Below, one piece after another: positions 35,623 to 44,997 of a stretch of DNA of 64,000 bases. Positions within the stretch are counted from its first letter, which is position 1. The number at the start of each line of letters is the position of its first letter. The position numbers and the translations under genes are program-made. A model generated the notes under the pieces. The model saw only the letters and a list, made by a program, of their open reading frames with translations. It searched no databases and was not told where the DNA came from. This stretch comes from Ardenticatenaceae bacterium (GTDB lineage: Bacteria; Chloroflexota; Anaerolineae; Promineifilales; Promineifilaceae). The stretch is from positions 1-64,000 of the forward strand of contig JACKBV010000025.1 of NCBI GenBank assembly GCA_020634315.1, written 5' to 3'.

Positions 35623-36860
35623 CAGTTGACCCCCTGCACCAACGCTTGCAAATGCGCTTCAATCCGCGCCACCGTATCATCAATCGTGAAATGAGCTTCC
35701 ACTTCGCGCTGTGCCGCCGCCGCCAAAGACGGAACCAGTTCACGCTCTTGCATCACCCGCAAAAGCTGTGCCGCCAACGCCTCAGCATCTTTCGCCGGGA
35801 ACGTCAACCCCGTCTGTTCATGAGCCAGAGCCTCTCCGCTTCCCCCCGTCGTTGTGCCGATAACCATTAATCCGGCCGACATCGCTTCCAGCATCGTGCA
35901 AGAAAGCGGCTCATCCCATTCAGAGGGCAACAACAATACCTGGTGCGCAGCCATCACCTGCGGCATCTCCGCCACAGGAACCGGCGGCGCAAACGTCACA
36001 AACGGTGCCAAACCATGCCGGGCAACTTGCGCCTCTAACTGTTGTCGATAATCAGACGGCCCATCGCCAACAATCGTCAACGTAATATCTTGCAGCGCAT
36101 GCCGCTGCCGCAGCAGCCCCATTGCCTCCAAAACTGTATGAATGCCCTTTTCGGTTGCCACACGTCCGGCAATCACACACCGCAGCGGCCCCGACTGCAC
36201 GGGCGGCACAGCATGGTGAAACATGCCCACGTCAATGCCATTGGGGATAACCACAGCATCGCGCCCAATCAACGAGCGCAAGCGATCCCGCACATAATGG
36301 CTGACGCTAATACTATGCTCATAGCGCAGGCGAATTGGCTTTCCCTCGCGCCGAAGCTGCCACAAGGCAATCTTTGCCAATGGCGTTTTTATCAGGCGTG
36401 CCAATGGCTGTTCTGCCTCTGCTTCCCAATACTCCTCGTATTCGTCGGGGAGTTCCGGGAGGTAGTTCGCAAAGTAGTAAACCACTTTCGTTTGCGGCAG
36501 GGCTTCCGCGACCTGCAACATGGCGCGTGACAATCCATGCGCGTGCCAGACAAAAATCACATCTGGCTGCATCCGCCGCACCATCTGCTGTAAGCTGTCA
36601 ATATCAGCCTGTTCACGCTGCCGCCGCCCCCGAAAAAATTGCTGCATCGCCGACTGCGGTAAAAGCCAGTCGGGATCGATATGTAATGAGCGCTGCACCG
36701 GATATGGCTTAAACTCTTCGCCATGACGATAGGTGCTGGTCAACACTTCGATTTGATGACCACGCTCGTGCAGCCCATCAGCCACCTGTTCGCAAATGCG
36801 CATATATCCCCAACCATAATCGCATGGGGGGTAATAAGCTGTGATAATGAGTATTTTCAC
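35622..36860 (-). CDS. GT4 glycosyltransferase, tandem paralogue B
   Basis: 412 residues, the close relative of the gene at 34351 (start MKILIITAYYPPCDYGWGYM; donor loop SEWDEPLSCTMLEAMSAGLM). It overlaps the sulfatase-like gene by four bases at its start and paralogue A by one base at its end. The third member of this group is at 38283. These overlaps show one tight translational series through 39.5-33.3 kb. Specificity unknown. Confidence 0.88.
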   Translation of the reverse strand: MKILIITAYYPPCDYGWGYMRICEQVADGLHERGHQIEVLTSTYRHGEEFKPYPVQRSLHIDPDWLLPQSAMQQFFRGRRQREQADIDSLQQMVRRMQPDVIFVWHAHGLSRAMLQVAEALPQTKVVYYFANYLPELPDEYEEYWEAEAEQPLARLIKTPLAKIALWQLRREGKPIRLRYEHSISVSHYVRDRLRSLIGRDAVVIPNGIDVGMFHHAVPPVQSGPLRCVIAGRVATEKGIHTVLEAMGLLRQRHALQDITLTIVGDGPSDYRQQLEAQVARHGLAPFVTFAPPVPVAEMPQVMAAHQVLLLPSEWDEPLSCTMLEAMSAGLMVIGTTTGGSGEALAHEQTGLTFPAKDAEALAAQLLRVMQERELVPSLAAAAQREVEAHFTIDDTVARIEAHLQALVQGVN

Positions 36861-38221
36861 TCGACGTATCCAAGGCCACGTAAACGATTTAACAACTCCG
36901 CATCCAGATTGGGTTCCCCGGTCGCCTCATCTGGCATGGTCTCATCCATTCGCCGCCGCCGCTCTTCCACATAGGCGAGCAAACGCTTCACAATTGCCGG
37001 ATATTGGGCGGCAATGTTATTGGCTTCGCCGGGGTCTTCTTGCAGGTCATATAGGCGAGGGTTATCTGATTGGCGGCTATCCCAGATAAATTTGAACTCT
37101 TCCGTGCGGACAGCCACAATATGCCAATCATCACGCAGCATTTCGCTAACCGACACGTTCGACTTATACGTGTCAGGCTGACCTGTCCAGAGCGGGGTCA
37201 GGCTTTCCCCTTCCACGCCGTCCGGAGCAGCATAGCCACACAAATTCAAAATAGTGGGAGCCAGATCAAGCGTACGCACCTGCCGTGTAACAACCTGTGC
37301 ATCCTGTACGCCTGGCACCTGCATCAACAACGGCACACGCAAAATTTCGTCGTGCAAGTTGTTTTCAAAATGCCCCCAACGGCCGTGATCGAGAAACTCT
37401 TCCCCATGATCCGCAACGACAATGATGACTGTATCTTCAAAACGGCCGCTTTTTTCCAGGTAGTCGAACAGCTTCCCGATTTCCGTATCGGTGTAACGCA
37501 AAGCATCCTCATACAGTTGAATGTAATGCCGCCGTTGTTCGGGTGAAATCAACTGCTGATTCCAATTGGAGGCGTGCATGTGCGCCAGATCGCGCCATGC
37601 CTGGGCAATGTTTTCGGGCGCGGTCAATGTGTCTTCAAGATGATAAGGCCAATGCACGTCCATGTAATGTGCCCACACAAAAAACGGCTTGTCGGCACGA
37701 TCAATCCATTGGCGCACCTGGGTATTCAGGTCTGTGGCCGTATCGTAAATTTTGGCTGGCCGCGTGCGTATCCCCAACATCTTCGCCATTTGATGGAAGA
37801 GAGGAGTGCGCAAAAGGCGCTGCCCGCCTTTCATATACCGGATTTTGGGGTCTTTTTCTTGGGGAATTAAATCAACGAACTCGTGAAAATCACGGTGATA
37901 GCCATAGGTTTTGCTGAGCAATGGGCTGGTCGAAAAGGCGGCGGTACGATACCCATTTTCACCGAGAATGGCTAATGGAGACGGCCGTTCCTGAGCCAAT
38001 GCCCCTAAACATCCCCCATACATCGAAGCATAACTCGACGTAATAATCACAGGGAACGCGGCCTGCGTCCACGACCCGCCCGTGATTGCTTGGGCAAAAC
38101 GAATCCCGCGTGCTGCTAACTTATCCAGATTAGGCGTCAACGATGGTTGATGCCCATAGCAACCTACCCAATCCGCACGCAGCGTATCAATCGTCAGCAA
38201 GATGACATTTGGTTTATTCAC
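36857..38221 (-). CDS. Sulfatase-like alkaline-phosphatase-superfamily protein without formylglycine motif
   Basis: 454 residues, cytoplasmic by sequence (no signal peptide seen). Metal-site residues: D in VILLTIDTLRADWVG, and VVADHGEEFLDHGRWGH. At the nucleophile position it reads GGSWTQAAFPVIIT, where sulfatases have C/S-x-P-S/A-R. Thr is therefore the likely nucleophile, and it is not a classical sulfatase. Ends LRGLGYVE, a tail shared with two other AP-fold proteins here. It may hydrolyse or transfer phosphate or phospho-alcohol groups on a glycan intermediate. GTG start, with GAGGAG seven bases upstream. Confidence 0.75.
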   Translation of the reverse strand: MNKPNVILLTIDTLRADWVGCYGHQPSLTPNLDKLAARGIRFAQAITGGSWTQAAFPVIITSSYASMYGGCLGALAQERPSPLAILGENGYRTAAFSTSPLLSKTYGYHRDFHEFVDLIPQEKDPKIRYMKGGQRLLRTPLFHQMAKMLGIRTRPAKIYDTATDLNTQVRQWIDRADKPFFVWAHYMDVHWPYHLEDTLTAPENIAQAWRDLAHMHASNWNQQLISPEQRRHYIQLYEDALRYTDTEIGKLFDYLEKSGRFEDTVIIVVADHGEEFLDHGRWGHFENNLHDEILRVPLLMQVPGVQDAQVVTRQVRTLDLAPTILNLCGYAAPDGVEGESLTPLWTGQPDTYKSNVSVSEMLRDDWHIVAVRTEEFKFIWDSRQSDNPRLYDLQEDPGEANNIAAQYPAIVKRLLAYVEERRRRMDETMPDEATGEPNLDAELLNRLRGLGYVE

Positions 38222-38239
38222 AAACTAACTCCTCGACAT

Positions 38240-38266
38240 GTAACGTGATTTGGCAAATCGCGTTAC
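38240..38266. promoter_or_regulatory. Stem-loop before the sulfatase-like gene
   Basis: GTAACGTGATTT, loop GGC, AAATCGCGTTAC: 12 pairs with one wobble. It is between the GT4 gene at 38283 and the GTG of the sulfatase-like gene at 38221, right before its ribosome-binding site. No T run follows, so it may attenuate or stabilise rather than terminate. Confidence 0.6.
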
Positions 38267-38282
38267 GTGAAATCTTCTCTCT

Positions 38283-39524
38283 CTATGACGCCCCAATCAC
38301 CTGCGCAAAATACGCTTCCAGCTCATCCACCATGCGCTCTAGCGTAAAACGCGCCTCAACCGTGCGGCGTGCAGCCTGCGCCAGCGTCAATGGCAGCGAC
38401 CGATCTTGCAGCAGTAGATTCATTTTTTCAGCCAACGTTTGTGCATCGTCGGCAGGAAATACCAGACCATTTTCGCCATCATAGAGAATTTCTGGCGTCC
38501 CGCCGGTATCTGTGCCAATGACCACCAGGCCACAAGCCATCGCTTCCTGCACCATCCGCGCCAATGGCTCTGCCCAAATGGAGGGAAAAACCAGCACATC
38601 ATGTGCCGCTAAAATGGCAGGCATTTGCTCGCGGGGCACAAAGCCGCGAAATTCGATCAAATCTATCACGCCTAACTCTTGTGCCTGCTGCCGTAAATAC
38701 GCCTCATAAGCAGGCGCACCACTCCCCAAAATGGTTAATTTGAGAGCCGGGTCTGGTTGCAATTGGCGTAAATGATGCAATGCGGCGACCACGGTATGCA
38801 CGCCTTTGTCGGGTGACAGCCGCCCCGCATAAAGGAGGCGTAGGGTGTCTGTGGAAGTTGGTAACGGCCGTATCGTAAACTTATCCAACTCAATGCCATT
38901 ATGCACAACTCGCAGCCGTTCGCGGGGCAAGCCAGCCTTCGCCACCATCTGCTCCAACATAAACGCACTGACACACAACACCAGACGAAAATCAAGTTGA
39001 TTGCGCGGTGTCGTATGGATAAATGGCAGCAACAGCTTCCCCAACATCCTCTTCGGCAAACTTGTCCACCACTTGCCACTGGCATCAGTCCAATATGCTG
39101 TGTGCGCGTCTGGTTCGGCCGGCCAATAGCTCGCCATGTAATAGACGACACGCCCCGGACAAAGCTGTTCGGCCGTTTGCACCACGTTATGGGACATATT
39201 CCACATCCCATTCACGTAAACGACATCCGGGTTAAATGTCCGCACAGCTTCTTGTACGGCCGCACGATTTTCTGCTTCGTGGCGGCGGTGTGCAAGGGCA
39301 TAACCAGGATGGTAATGGACATGATCGGGACTTTCCAAATGCAATGTGCGCAGCACATTTGCTTCAGGCGTTGTCAATTCTGCCTGGCGGTAATTGCTGG
39401 TTAAGACCAACACCTCATGCCCACGTTCTTGCAAACGCTGGCTGACATCGCGGGTCAATTGATCCCAACCACCTAACTCAACTGGCGGGAAATAATTGCT
39501 GATCACTAAAATTCGCATCATCAT
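38283..39524 (-). CDS. GT4 glycosyltransferase, third paralogue
   Basis: About 413 residues. It starts MMMRILVISNYFPPVELGGW; the ATG at 39524 shares an A with the upstream stop (TAATG), and ATGs at 39521 and 39518 are alternatives. Donor loop SIWAEPLARMVQEAMACGLV. It shares the plan and several motifs (YYMASYWPAEPDAHTAYW against YYLANYLPEMPDEYIRYW) with the two tandem GT4 genes downstream, so all three come from one ancestor. Cytoplasmic sugar transferase of the glycan locus. Confidence 0.85.
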   Translation of the reverse strand: MMMRILVISNYFPPVELGGWDQLTRDVSQRLQERGHEVLVLTSNYRQAELTTPEANVLRTLHLESPDHVHYHPGYALAHRRHEAENRAAVQEAVRTFNPDVVYVNGMWNMSHNVVQTAEQLCPGRVVYYMASYWPAEPDAHTAYWTDASGKWWTSLPKRMLGKLLLPFIHTTPRNQLDFRLVLCVSAFMLEQMVAKAGLPRERLRVVHNGIELDKFTIRPLPTSTDTLRLLYAGRLSPDKGVHTVVAALHHLRQLQPDPALKLTILGSGAPAYEAYLRQQAQELGVIDLIEFRGFVPREQMPAILAAHDVLVFPSIWAEPLARMVQEAMACGLVVIGTDTGGTPEILYDGENGLVFPADDAQTLAEKMNLLLQDRSLPLTLAQAARRTVEARFTLERMVDELEAYFAQVIGAS

Positions 39525-40999
39525 TAAAGGAACCGCTGCCGATTCTTTACCATCCAAAAAATGACAGCCCCAAAGACAAAAAGAACAGCGGGAAGCGCCC
39601 CTTCCCAAATAGAGCTACCAAGATTCGGGACGTCAGTGGAGCCAGATGTACCTGGCTGAAAGGGGCGTGGTGTCGGGGTCATTTCTACAGGGGTTACTGT
39701 CGTGCGGGGCGTTGGCTGCGGGGTTGGCGATGGAAAAGGTAAAGGTGTTATTGGATCCAAATCATCAAGAATACGGCTGGTGACATACATGGGACCAAAG
39801 GCCTCGTTGGTGAAAGCGGCCACGAGTTCGTTGCCGCCACGAATGGTTGAACGCAGGCTGTGGGCATGGTAACGTCCATCACGTTCTTCCAGACCATTGG
39901 CGGCAATCAGATAAATCATGGTGATGGGTTTCCAGCCGGACTCGGCATCCCAGGTTGTGTAATAAATGCCTTGCGGCCAACGAATTTGTGCCAAGAGATG
40001 TAAACGGCCGTTTTCATCCCCCGTCAAAGCGTCCCCCAAAGCCATACCTTGTAAATGACCAAATAAATGCTCTGTCTCAGTCCAGGTGACACCGCGATCC
40101 AACGAATAGCGGTGTTCACGCTCTACGTCTGTGTTCCCGGCCCAAATGGCGTGAACGGTGTTGCCGACAACGGCAAAGCCAGGATGAGACACACGCAGTT
40201 CATCGGGCGTATCGTCGGCTTCATCAATCGTAAACGGCCGTGACCACGTATCGCCCCCATCCAACGAATGTGCGTAACGAATCCACTGCCCCAAAGCCGC
40301 GCCCGTATCCAGGCCAATGTACAACCAGAGCACATGCAAACCACCTTCCGCATCCAGTTCAAAATGCATCAACTGCGGTGCCTGGTTGGTGGCAATATCC
40401 GGGTCTAACCAGACCGGATTTGACCAGGTAATACCACGATCAAACGAACGTGTGTAATAAATACCCGGTTCCTGGCCGTAAAAGTTGGAATAAACGATAT
40501 GAAACACACCGGCATCATCAATCCGCAGCTGCGGGAGATAGGCAGGCAAATCAATATACTGCGGCGTCGACCAATGCTGCACCGACAAAGCGTCATAGGC
40601 AGGCGCACTCATGTAATAGACAGGGCCGCTGTTCCCTTCATTCCAGATCAGGTGCAGCAGCCCCTCGCTGTCAATGGTTGGCGAAATCGTGCCAATCGTC
40701 AATCCTGGCGGCGCAACGCGAATGTCAATGGGGTCGGCCCAGGTACGGCCGTCATACCGCGTGTACATAATTGATTCCCGTTCGTCATCTGGCCCCATCT
40801 CCTGCCAAAACATATGCACAAAGCCATATTGGTCGGGCACCAGCACCGCTTCCCCAGTTTGTTCAACACCAGGCGTCGAAATTAACTGCGGCAAACGCCA
40901 ACGATTGTCCTGCATTTGGGCGCGTGTCAATTCTGTTCCCAGAACAATACACACCATCAAGGCAGCCACAAACGCAAACAAAAGCCGCTTTCTCATCAT
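39524..40999 (-). CDS. Surface-anchored Asp-box (sialidase-fold) propeller protein
   Basis: 491 residues. A signal sequence (about 1-28) precedes a beta-propeller with several Asp boxes (S-x-D-x-G-x-T-W): SFDRGITW, SLDGGDTW, SLDRGVTW. It is followed by a Pro/Thr linker (TPQPTPRTTVTPVEMTPTPR) and a single C-terminal membrane segment with basic tail KNRQRFL. It is therefore displayed outside the cell on a stalk. I could not identify the catalytic residues of true sialidases, so a glycan-binding role is safer. Its larger relative is at 45915. Sits inside the GT operon with one-base and four-base overlaps. Confidence 0.8.
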   Translation of the reverse strand: MMRKRLLFAFVAALMVCIVLGTELTRAQMQDNRWRLPQLISTPGVEQTGEAVLVPDQYGFVHMFWQEMGPDDERESIMYTRYDGRTWADPIDIRVAPPGLTIGTISPTIDSEGLLHLIWNEGNSGPVYYMSAPAYDALSVQHWSTPQYIDLPAYLPQLRIDDAGVFHIVYSNFYGQEPGIYYTRSFDRGITWSNPVWLDPDIATNQAPQLMHFELDAEGGLHVLWLYIGLDTGAALGQWIRYAHSLDGGDTWSRPFTIDEADDTPDELRVSHPGFAVVGNTVHAIWAGNTDVEREHRYSLDRGVTWTETEHLFGHLQGMALGDALTGDENGRLHLLAQIRWPQGIYYTTWDAESGWKPITMIYLIAANGLEERDGRYHAHSLRSTIRGGNELVAAFTNEAFGPMYVTSRILDDLDPITPLPFPSPTPQPTPRTTVTPVEMTPTPRPFQPGTSGSTDVPNLGSSIWEGALPAVLFVFGAVIFWMVKNRQRFL

Positions 41000-42024
41000 A
41001 AAATCGACTCGTAGACCGGAATCAACTGCTCAATAATCTTCGGCCAGGCAAACTGTATCGCCTGTTCACGCGCCTGCACAGACATCGCCTCTAACCGCTG
41101 GCGATCTGCCAACAAAGAGAGCACTGTTTGTGCCATTGCCAATGACTCATTCGGTGGGATTAACACACCACAATCTGGCGTGACGTAATCACGAATTGAA
41201 CCCACGTCAGTGACAACTGCGGGAAGCCCACAAGCCAACCCCTCAAGCACAGAGTTGTTAGCGGTCGCGTCTTGTAAAGGCATTAGCATCAATGAAGCGG
41301 TGCGGAACAGATCGTAGAGTTCACTTTCGGGGATCCGTGTGCGCAAGTCTACATTGGGATGAACGCCGACACGCTCAAAATTGTCACGCGCTGTCACCAC
41401 TACAAATTTGACCTCTGGTCGCTGAAAAGCCACCAATTCGATCACACCGCGCAAGGTGGCAAAATCACGCAAATGATTGCCAACATATAACACCAAATTG
41501 GGATCGCGCTCGGCAAATGAGGCGGGCGGCGTGAAATAATCTATGTCTACGCCATGCGGCACATAAAACACTTTGTCTGGCCCCAACAAATCGGCAAACA
41601 TTTCAATCTGATTACGTCCGACAACGACAACGGCCGAGAGCTTGCGAATATGCCAATCAAAGGGCATCACTTCCTTAAAGCGCTGCGGCGGCAAATGATA
41701 GGAAACGACGAGACGATTGTTATTGCGATTGTTCAGGTGAGCCAGATAATGATAGGTGTTCTCGCCATATAAAATGTGGTAAATGAGGTTTTGCGTTTTG
41801 AAAAGCTCGCGTGCTGTCTTTAACTCCGTGCCCAGAGCTTCCCAATCATAGGCAATCATGCCATTAGCCAGCTTCCACATGACGCGATGCCGCACGATTT
41901 TTTTGGAAACAGCTTTGCCATGCACAATTTTGCCACCGTAATTCGCCAAAATATCATAGCCGGAATGGGAAGAATGATGGGCGTAGCGATAGGTGACAAA
42001 GCGGACTTTTTCGTCAACATTCAT
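40996..42024 (-). CDS. GT4 glycosyltransferase
   Basis: 342 residues, shorter than the other GT4 enzymes of the locus. Donor motif ATANNSVLEGLACGLPAVVTD, with the acceptor half starting VRFVTYRYAHHSSHSGYD. The stop overlaps the propeller gene's ATG by four bases. It starts six bases after the phosphodiesterase gene. Sequence is distinct from the 34-39 kb paralogue group. Confidence 0.85.
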   Translation of the reverse strand: MNVDEKVRFVTYRYAHHSSHSGYDILANYGGKIVHGKAVSKKIVRHRVMWKLANGMIAYDWEALGTELKTARELFKTQNLIYHILYGENTYHYLAHLNNRNNNRLVVSYHLPPQRFKEVMPFDWHIRKLSAVVVVGRNQIEMFADLLGPDKVFYVPHGVDIDYFTPPASFAERDPNLVLYVGNHLRDFATLRGVIELVAFQRPEVKFVVVTARDNFERVGVHPNVDLRTRIPESELYDLFRTASLMLMPLQDATANNSVLEGLACGLPAVVTDVGSIRDYVTPDCGVLIPPNESLAMAQTVLSLLADRQRLEAMSVQAREQAIQFAWPKIIEQLIPVYESIL

Positions 42025-42029
42025 AGTGG

Positions 42030-43712
42030 TTAATCCAGGTATCCTAATGCACGTAAATGGTCAATAATTTCTTCCGTTTGCGCATCAGAATACAGGTCGA
42101 TGGTTTCAAAACCACTTTCGATATCTCCTGGCTGCTGCTGCACTGGATGGCTGTCGCGAAATTCTGGGGTCATGGTTTCTGTCAGGGAACGGCCGTCCCA
42201 ATCATCAGGAAGCGGCACATCATACAAATGCAACAGCGTCGCCGGTACATCCATCAACACACCCGGTTCGGCCAATGCCCCACTCTGAAAATCACTTCCG
42301 GCAAACACAAAAATGCCATCACGACTGTGATGCCCAAAATCCTTGATGTTGTCGACAAAGTAACGGCCGTATACCTTTTCCGCATACGAACCACGCCGGA
42401 ACGTGCTCAAGATATTCCACGACGAAGCATACTTATCAATGATGATATTGGGGCCATGAAAAGCAACCGGCCCGTCTAAGACCTCATCGGCCGTGTACAC
42501 ATTCTTAAACAAACGCTCGCCCGTCTCCGGGTCTGTCAACTGCATCAACTTTTGCTTCAATTCCGACGCCAATATCTCCGCGTCAGCCGCAGACAACATT
42601 CCCTTTGGCTCACGCTCCGTCAGATTGAAATACAGCAGTCCAGAGTAAGACCCGCCAGGATAGACGCGTGTCTGTTCAAAATCGAGTTCGTCGTCATATT
42701 CCACATGCGTCCGTGCAAACGGCACATCTGCTTCCACGCGCTCCCAAAAATCATCAGCCCGCTCAGCAGAGAGGCGCGGCACAACAAAACGGAGCAGCCG
42801 CCGGTAAAGCAGTTCCCGCGCACCGTGCCAGCCATGACCACGCAGCCACTGCGCCAACACCCAATTGAGCGTTTGTGCGCGGCTCGTAGACGGCCGTTTC
42901 CGTTGCACACAAAAACCTTCATCACGCAGCCAGGCATGCAGCAAAAAATCACCCTTCACACGGCGCGAACCATGATCCGAAATCGCCAACACATTATCCG
43001 GACGGAACGCCTCCAGCAAACGCCCTAAATCAACATCCAATTGACGAATCGACTGGTTAACATGCTCCATTTGCGGCATCTTGTGATTCGCATGATCCAA
43101 CATCATCAAATTAATCGCCAACACATCCACGTCATACTTCTCAGCCAACGCACATGCCGCTTTCACATGATAATCTTGAAGCGCCTTCTCCGCCGCAAAA
43201 ATAACAGCCGGATCACCACTGCGCAGCATTTCCGCATCCACAACCGGTTGATATGGGCCAAACTGATCCTCCAGCCATTTCAGCGCCTCGCGCGGAAAAG
43301 CCAAATCAGGCACAGACCCCGGCGCACCAAAACCAGCCAACACAAACCCATCCAACCCATCTGGCGGATACGTAAAGGGCAAATTCACCAATCCAACCCG
43401 CACCCCCTGCTCATTCAACCGCTTCCAAAACGGCGTGCCCAGACGGCGCGGCGCACTCACCGGCACAAATTCATACGTATCAGTACGGCGATACGTCATA
43501 TCAAAAATGCCATGCTTGCCCGGATTTTTCCCAGTGATAATGGAAGACCACGCGGCAGGCGTCAAAGCTGGCAAGGTAGACATCAACACGCCCCAAGTGC
43601 CTGCTTCACGCAGCCGTTGAATGTTCGGCAGTTCTCCCTGTGCTAACAACGGATCCAGATAAGCCCAACAGGCCGCATCCAGACCAATCAGTAAGGTCTT
43701 CTTTTTCGTCAA
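42030..43712 (-). CDS. Type I phosphodiesterase/nucleotide pyrophosphatase-like protein
   Basis: 560 residues. The frame is open from 43868, but the supported start is a TTG at 43712, with AAGGAGA overlapping the stop of the Wzt gene. Metal site LLIGLDAACW, nucleophile region PALTPAAWSSIITGKNPG (Thr predicted), and AISDHGSRR plus GHHSRDGIF as metal ligands. These are the marks of the PF01663-type AP fold. It ends LRALGYLD. These enzymes cleave or transfer phosphodiesters; the substrate may be the lipid-linked glycan. Cytoplasmic. Confidence 0.8.
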   Translation of the reverse strand: MTKKKTLLIGLDAACWAYLDPLLAQGELPNIQRLREAGTWGVLMSTLPALTPAAWSSIITGKNPGKHGIFDMTYRRTDTYEFVPVSAPRRLGTPFWKRLNEQGVRVGLVNLPFTYPPDGLDGFVLAGFGAPGSVPDLAFPREALKWLEDQFGPYQPVVDAEMLRSGDPAVIFAAEKALQDYHVKAACALAEKYDVDVLAINLMMLDHANHKMPQMEHVNQSIRQLDVDLGRLLEAFRPDNVLAISDHGSRRVKGDFLLHAWLRDEGFCVQRKRPSTSRAQTLNWVLAQWLRGHGWHGARELLYRRLLRFVVPRLSAERADDFWERVEADVPFARTHVEYDDELDFEQTRVYPGGSYSGLLYFNLTEREPKGMLSAADAEILASELKQKLMQLTDPETGERLFKNVYTADEVLDGPVAFHGPNIIIDKYASSWNILSTFRRGSYAEKVYGRYFVDNIKDFGHHSRDGIFVFAGSDFQSGALAEPGVLMDVPATLLHLYDVPLPDDWDGRSLTETMTPEFRDSHPVQQQPGDIESGFETIDLYSDAQTEEIIDHLRALGYLD

Positions 43713-43725
43713 TGCGTGCTTCTCC

Positions 43726-44991
43726 TTATGTATTCGGTGTCGTCCAGCGATGCGGCATACACACACTGACGTTCTTGTCAGATTGCACAGCACGGCCACG
43801 CAGCGTGCCCGGCTGCACATCAAAGTGAACGGCCCCTTCAATGAAGTCTTGCCATTCACCACCGCCACCTAACAGAACATTCACAAAATAGCGGCCGGGA
43901 AGCAGCAGCAATTCGTCAAATTCACATATAAATTGCGGCCCAAGATTTGAATCGACCACATCATTAGGGCTTGGAAGCTCACTGCGGAAGATAGCAACGC
44001 GCTGCCCTAAATGGTTGAAGAAAATAAACGTACACGACATGCGAGAAACGAGTTTGTCTGTGTGGAAAACAAAGCGGGCAGGGCCACCAGTTGTCAAGGC
44101 CGTTACAGCATCTTCGCCCTGCATAATGTCCACGCCAACCAGCTTCACGTCGCCCTTGCCTTCACGATCTGTTCGTTCCGCCAACCCGACAGCTTCAGCC
44201 TGTTCCAACGTATTCAGATAGGCATCAACCGCATCCATCACCGAGCCATCAACAGCCAGTTGACCGTGCTGCAAGAAAACACCTCGCTGGCACAATGTCT
44301 GAATCAACGACATGTTATGGCTGACAAACAAAACGGTACGCCCTTCTCCAGCCACATCATCCATTTTGCCCAGACATTTTTTCTGGAAGGCCAGGTCACC
44401 CACAGCAAGAACCTCGTCAACGAGCAAGACTTCTGGCTCTAAGTGCGCCGCCACCGAAAAGGCCAGGCGAACATACATACCGCTAGAATAATGCTTGACA
44501 GGCGTGTCAATGAACTTATCAATCTCGGCAAAGGCCACAATTTCGTCGAAGCGCCGATCAATCTCGACCTTTTTCATGCCGAGAATCGCGCCATTGAGAA
44601 ATACATTTTCCCGACCAGTCAGTTCTGGGTGAAAGCCAGTACCGACTTCGAGAAGGGAACCGACACGGCCGTATATACGCGCACTTCCCGCCGATGGTTC
44701 TGTAATACGGGACAATATCTTCAGCAACGTACTTTTGCCCGCGCCATTACGCCCAATAATGCCAACCGCTTCGCCCCGTTTAATGTCGAAAGTGACATCG
44801 CGCAGCGCCCAAATAATCTCGTCCAATTCGGCCGCGCCCGACGCCTGCCCGCGCATCAACTTACCCATGCGGCGAAACGGCGCTTTCACCATATCGCTGA
44901 CCTGCTCCCCAATCGTATCAAACTGCTTTTGGGGGCCACCAATGCGATATTCTTTCCCCAAATTTCTTACTTGAATGGCTACATCGCTCAT
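43726..44991 (-). CDS. wzt: Polysaccharide ABC exporter ATPase with C-terminal glycan-binding domain
   Basis: 421 residues. ABC ATPase: Walker A GIIGRNGAGKSTLLK, signature YSSGMYVRLAFS, Walker B VLLVDEVLAVGD, H-loop VSHN. A C-terminal beta-sandwich of about 150 residues (Wzt_C type) follows, ending near CMPHRW. That domain reads the end group of the finished glycan in O-antigen ABC systems, and so decides what is exported. It pairs with the permease 44998, six bases apart. The specificity of the C-terminal domain is unknown. Confidence 0.92.
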   Translation of the reverse strand: MSDVAIQVRNLGKEYRIGGPQKQFDTIGEQVSDMVKAPFRRMGKLMRGQASGAAELDEIIWALRDVTFDIKRGEAVGIIGRNGAGKSTLLKILSRITEPSAGSARIYGRVGSLLEVGTGFHPELTGRENVFLNGAILGMKKVEIDRRFDEIVAFAEIDKFIDTPVKHYSSGMYVRLAFSVAAHLEPEVLLVDEVLAVGDLAFQKKCLGKMDDVAGEGRTVLFVSHNMSLIQTLCQRGVFLQHGQLAVDGSVMDAVDAYLNTLEQAEAVGLAERTDREGKGDVKLVGVDIMQGEDAVTALTTGGPARFVFHTDKLVSRMSCTFIFFNHLGQRVAIFRSELPSPNDVVDSNLGPQFICEFDELLLLPGRYFVNVLLGGGGEWQDFIEGAVHFDVQPGTLRGRAVQSDKNVSVCMPHRWTTPNT

Positions 44992-44997
44992 AACTAT

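Noticed and set aside
36857..38221. Classical sulfatase call
   Set aside because: The formylglycine C/S-x-P-x-R motif is missing; only the fold is supported.
39524..40999. True sialidase call
   Set aside because: Asp boxes mark the fold, but the arginine triad and acid residues could not be identified.
43041..43646. 201-residue plus-strand frame in the phosphodiesterase gene
   Set aside because: It is the antisense of the metal-site region; His/Arg-rich shadow composition.
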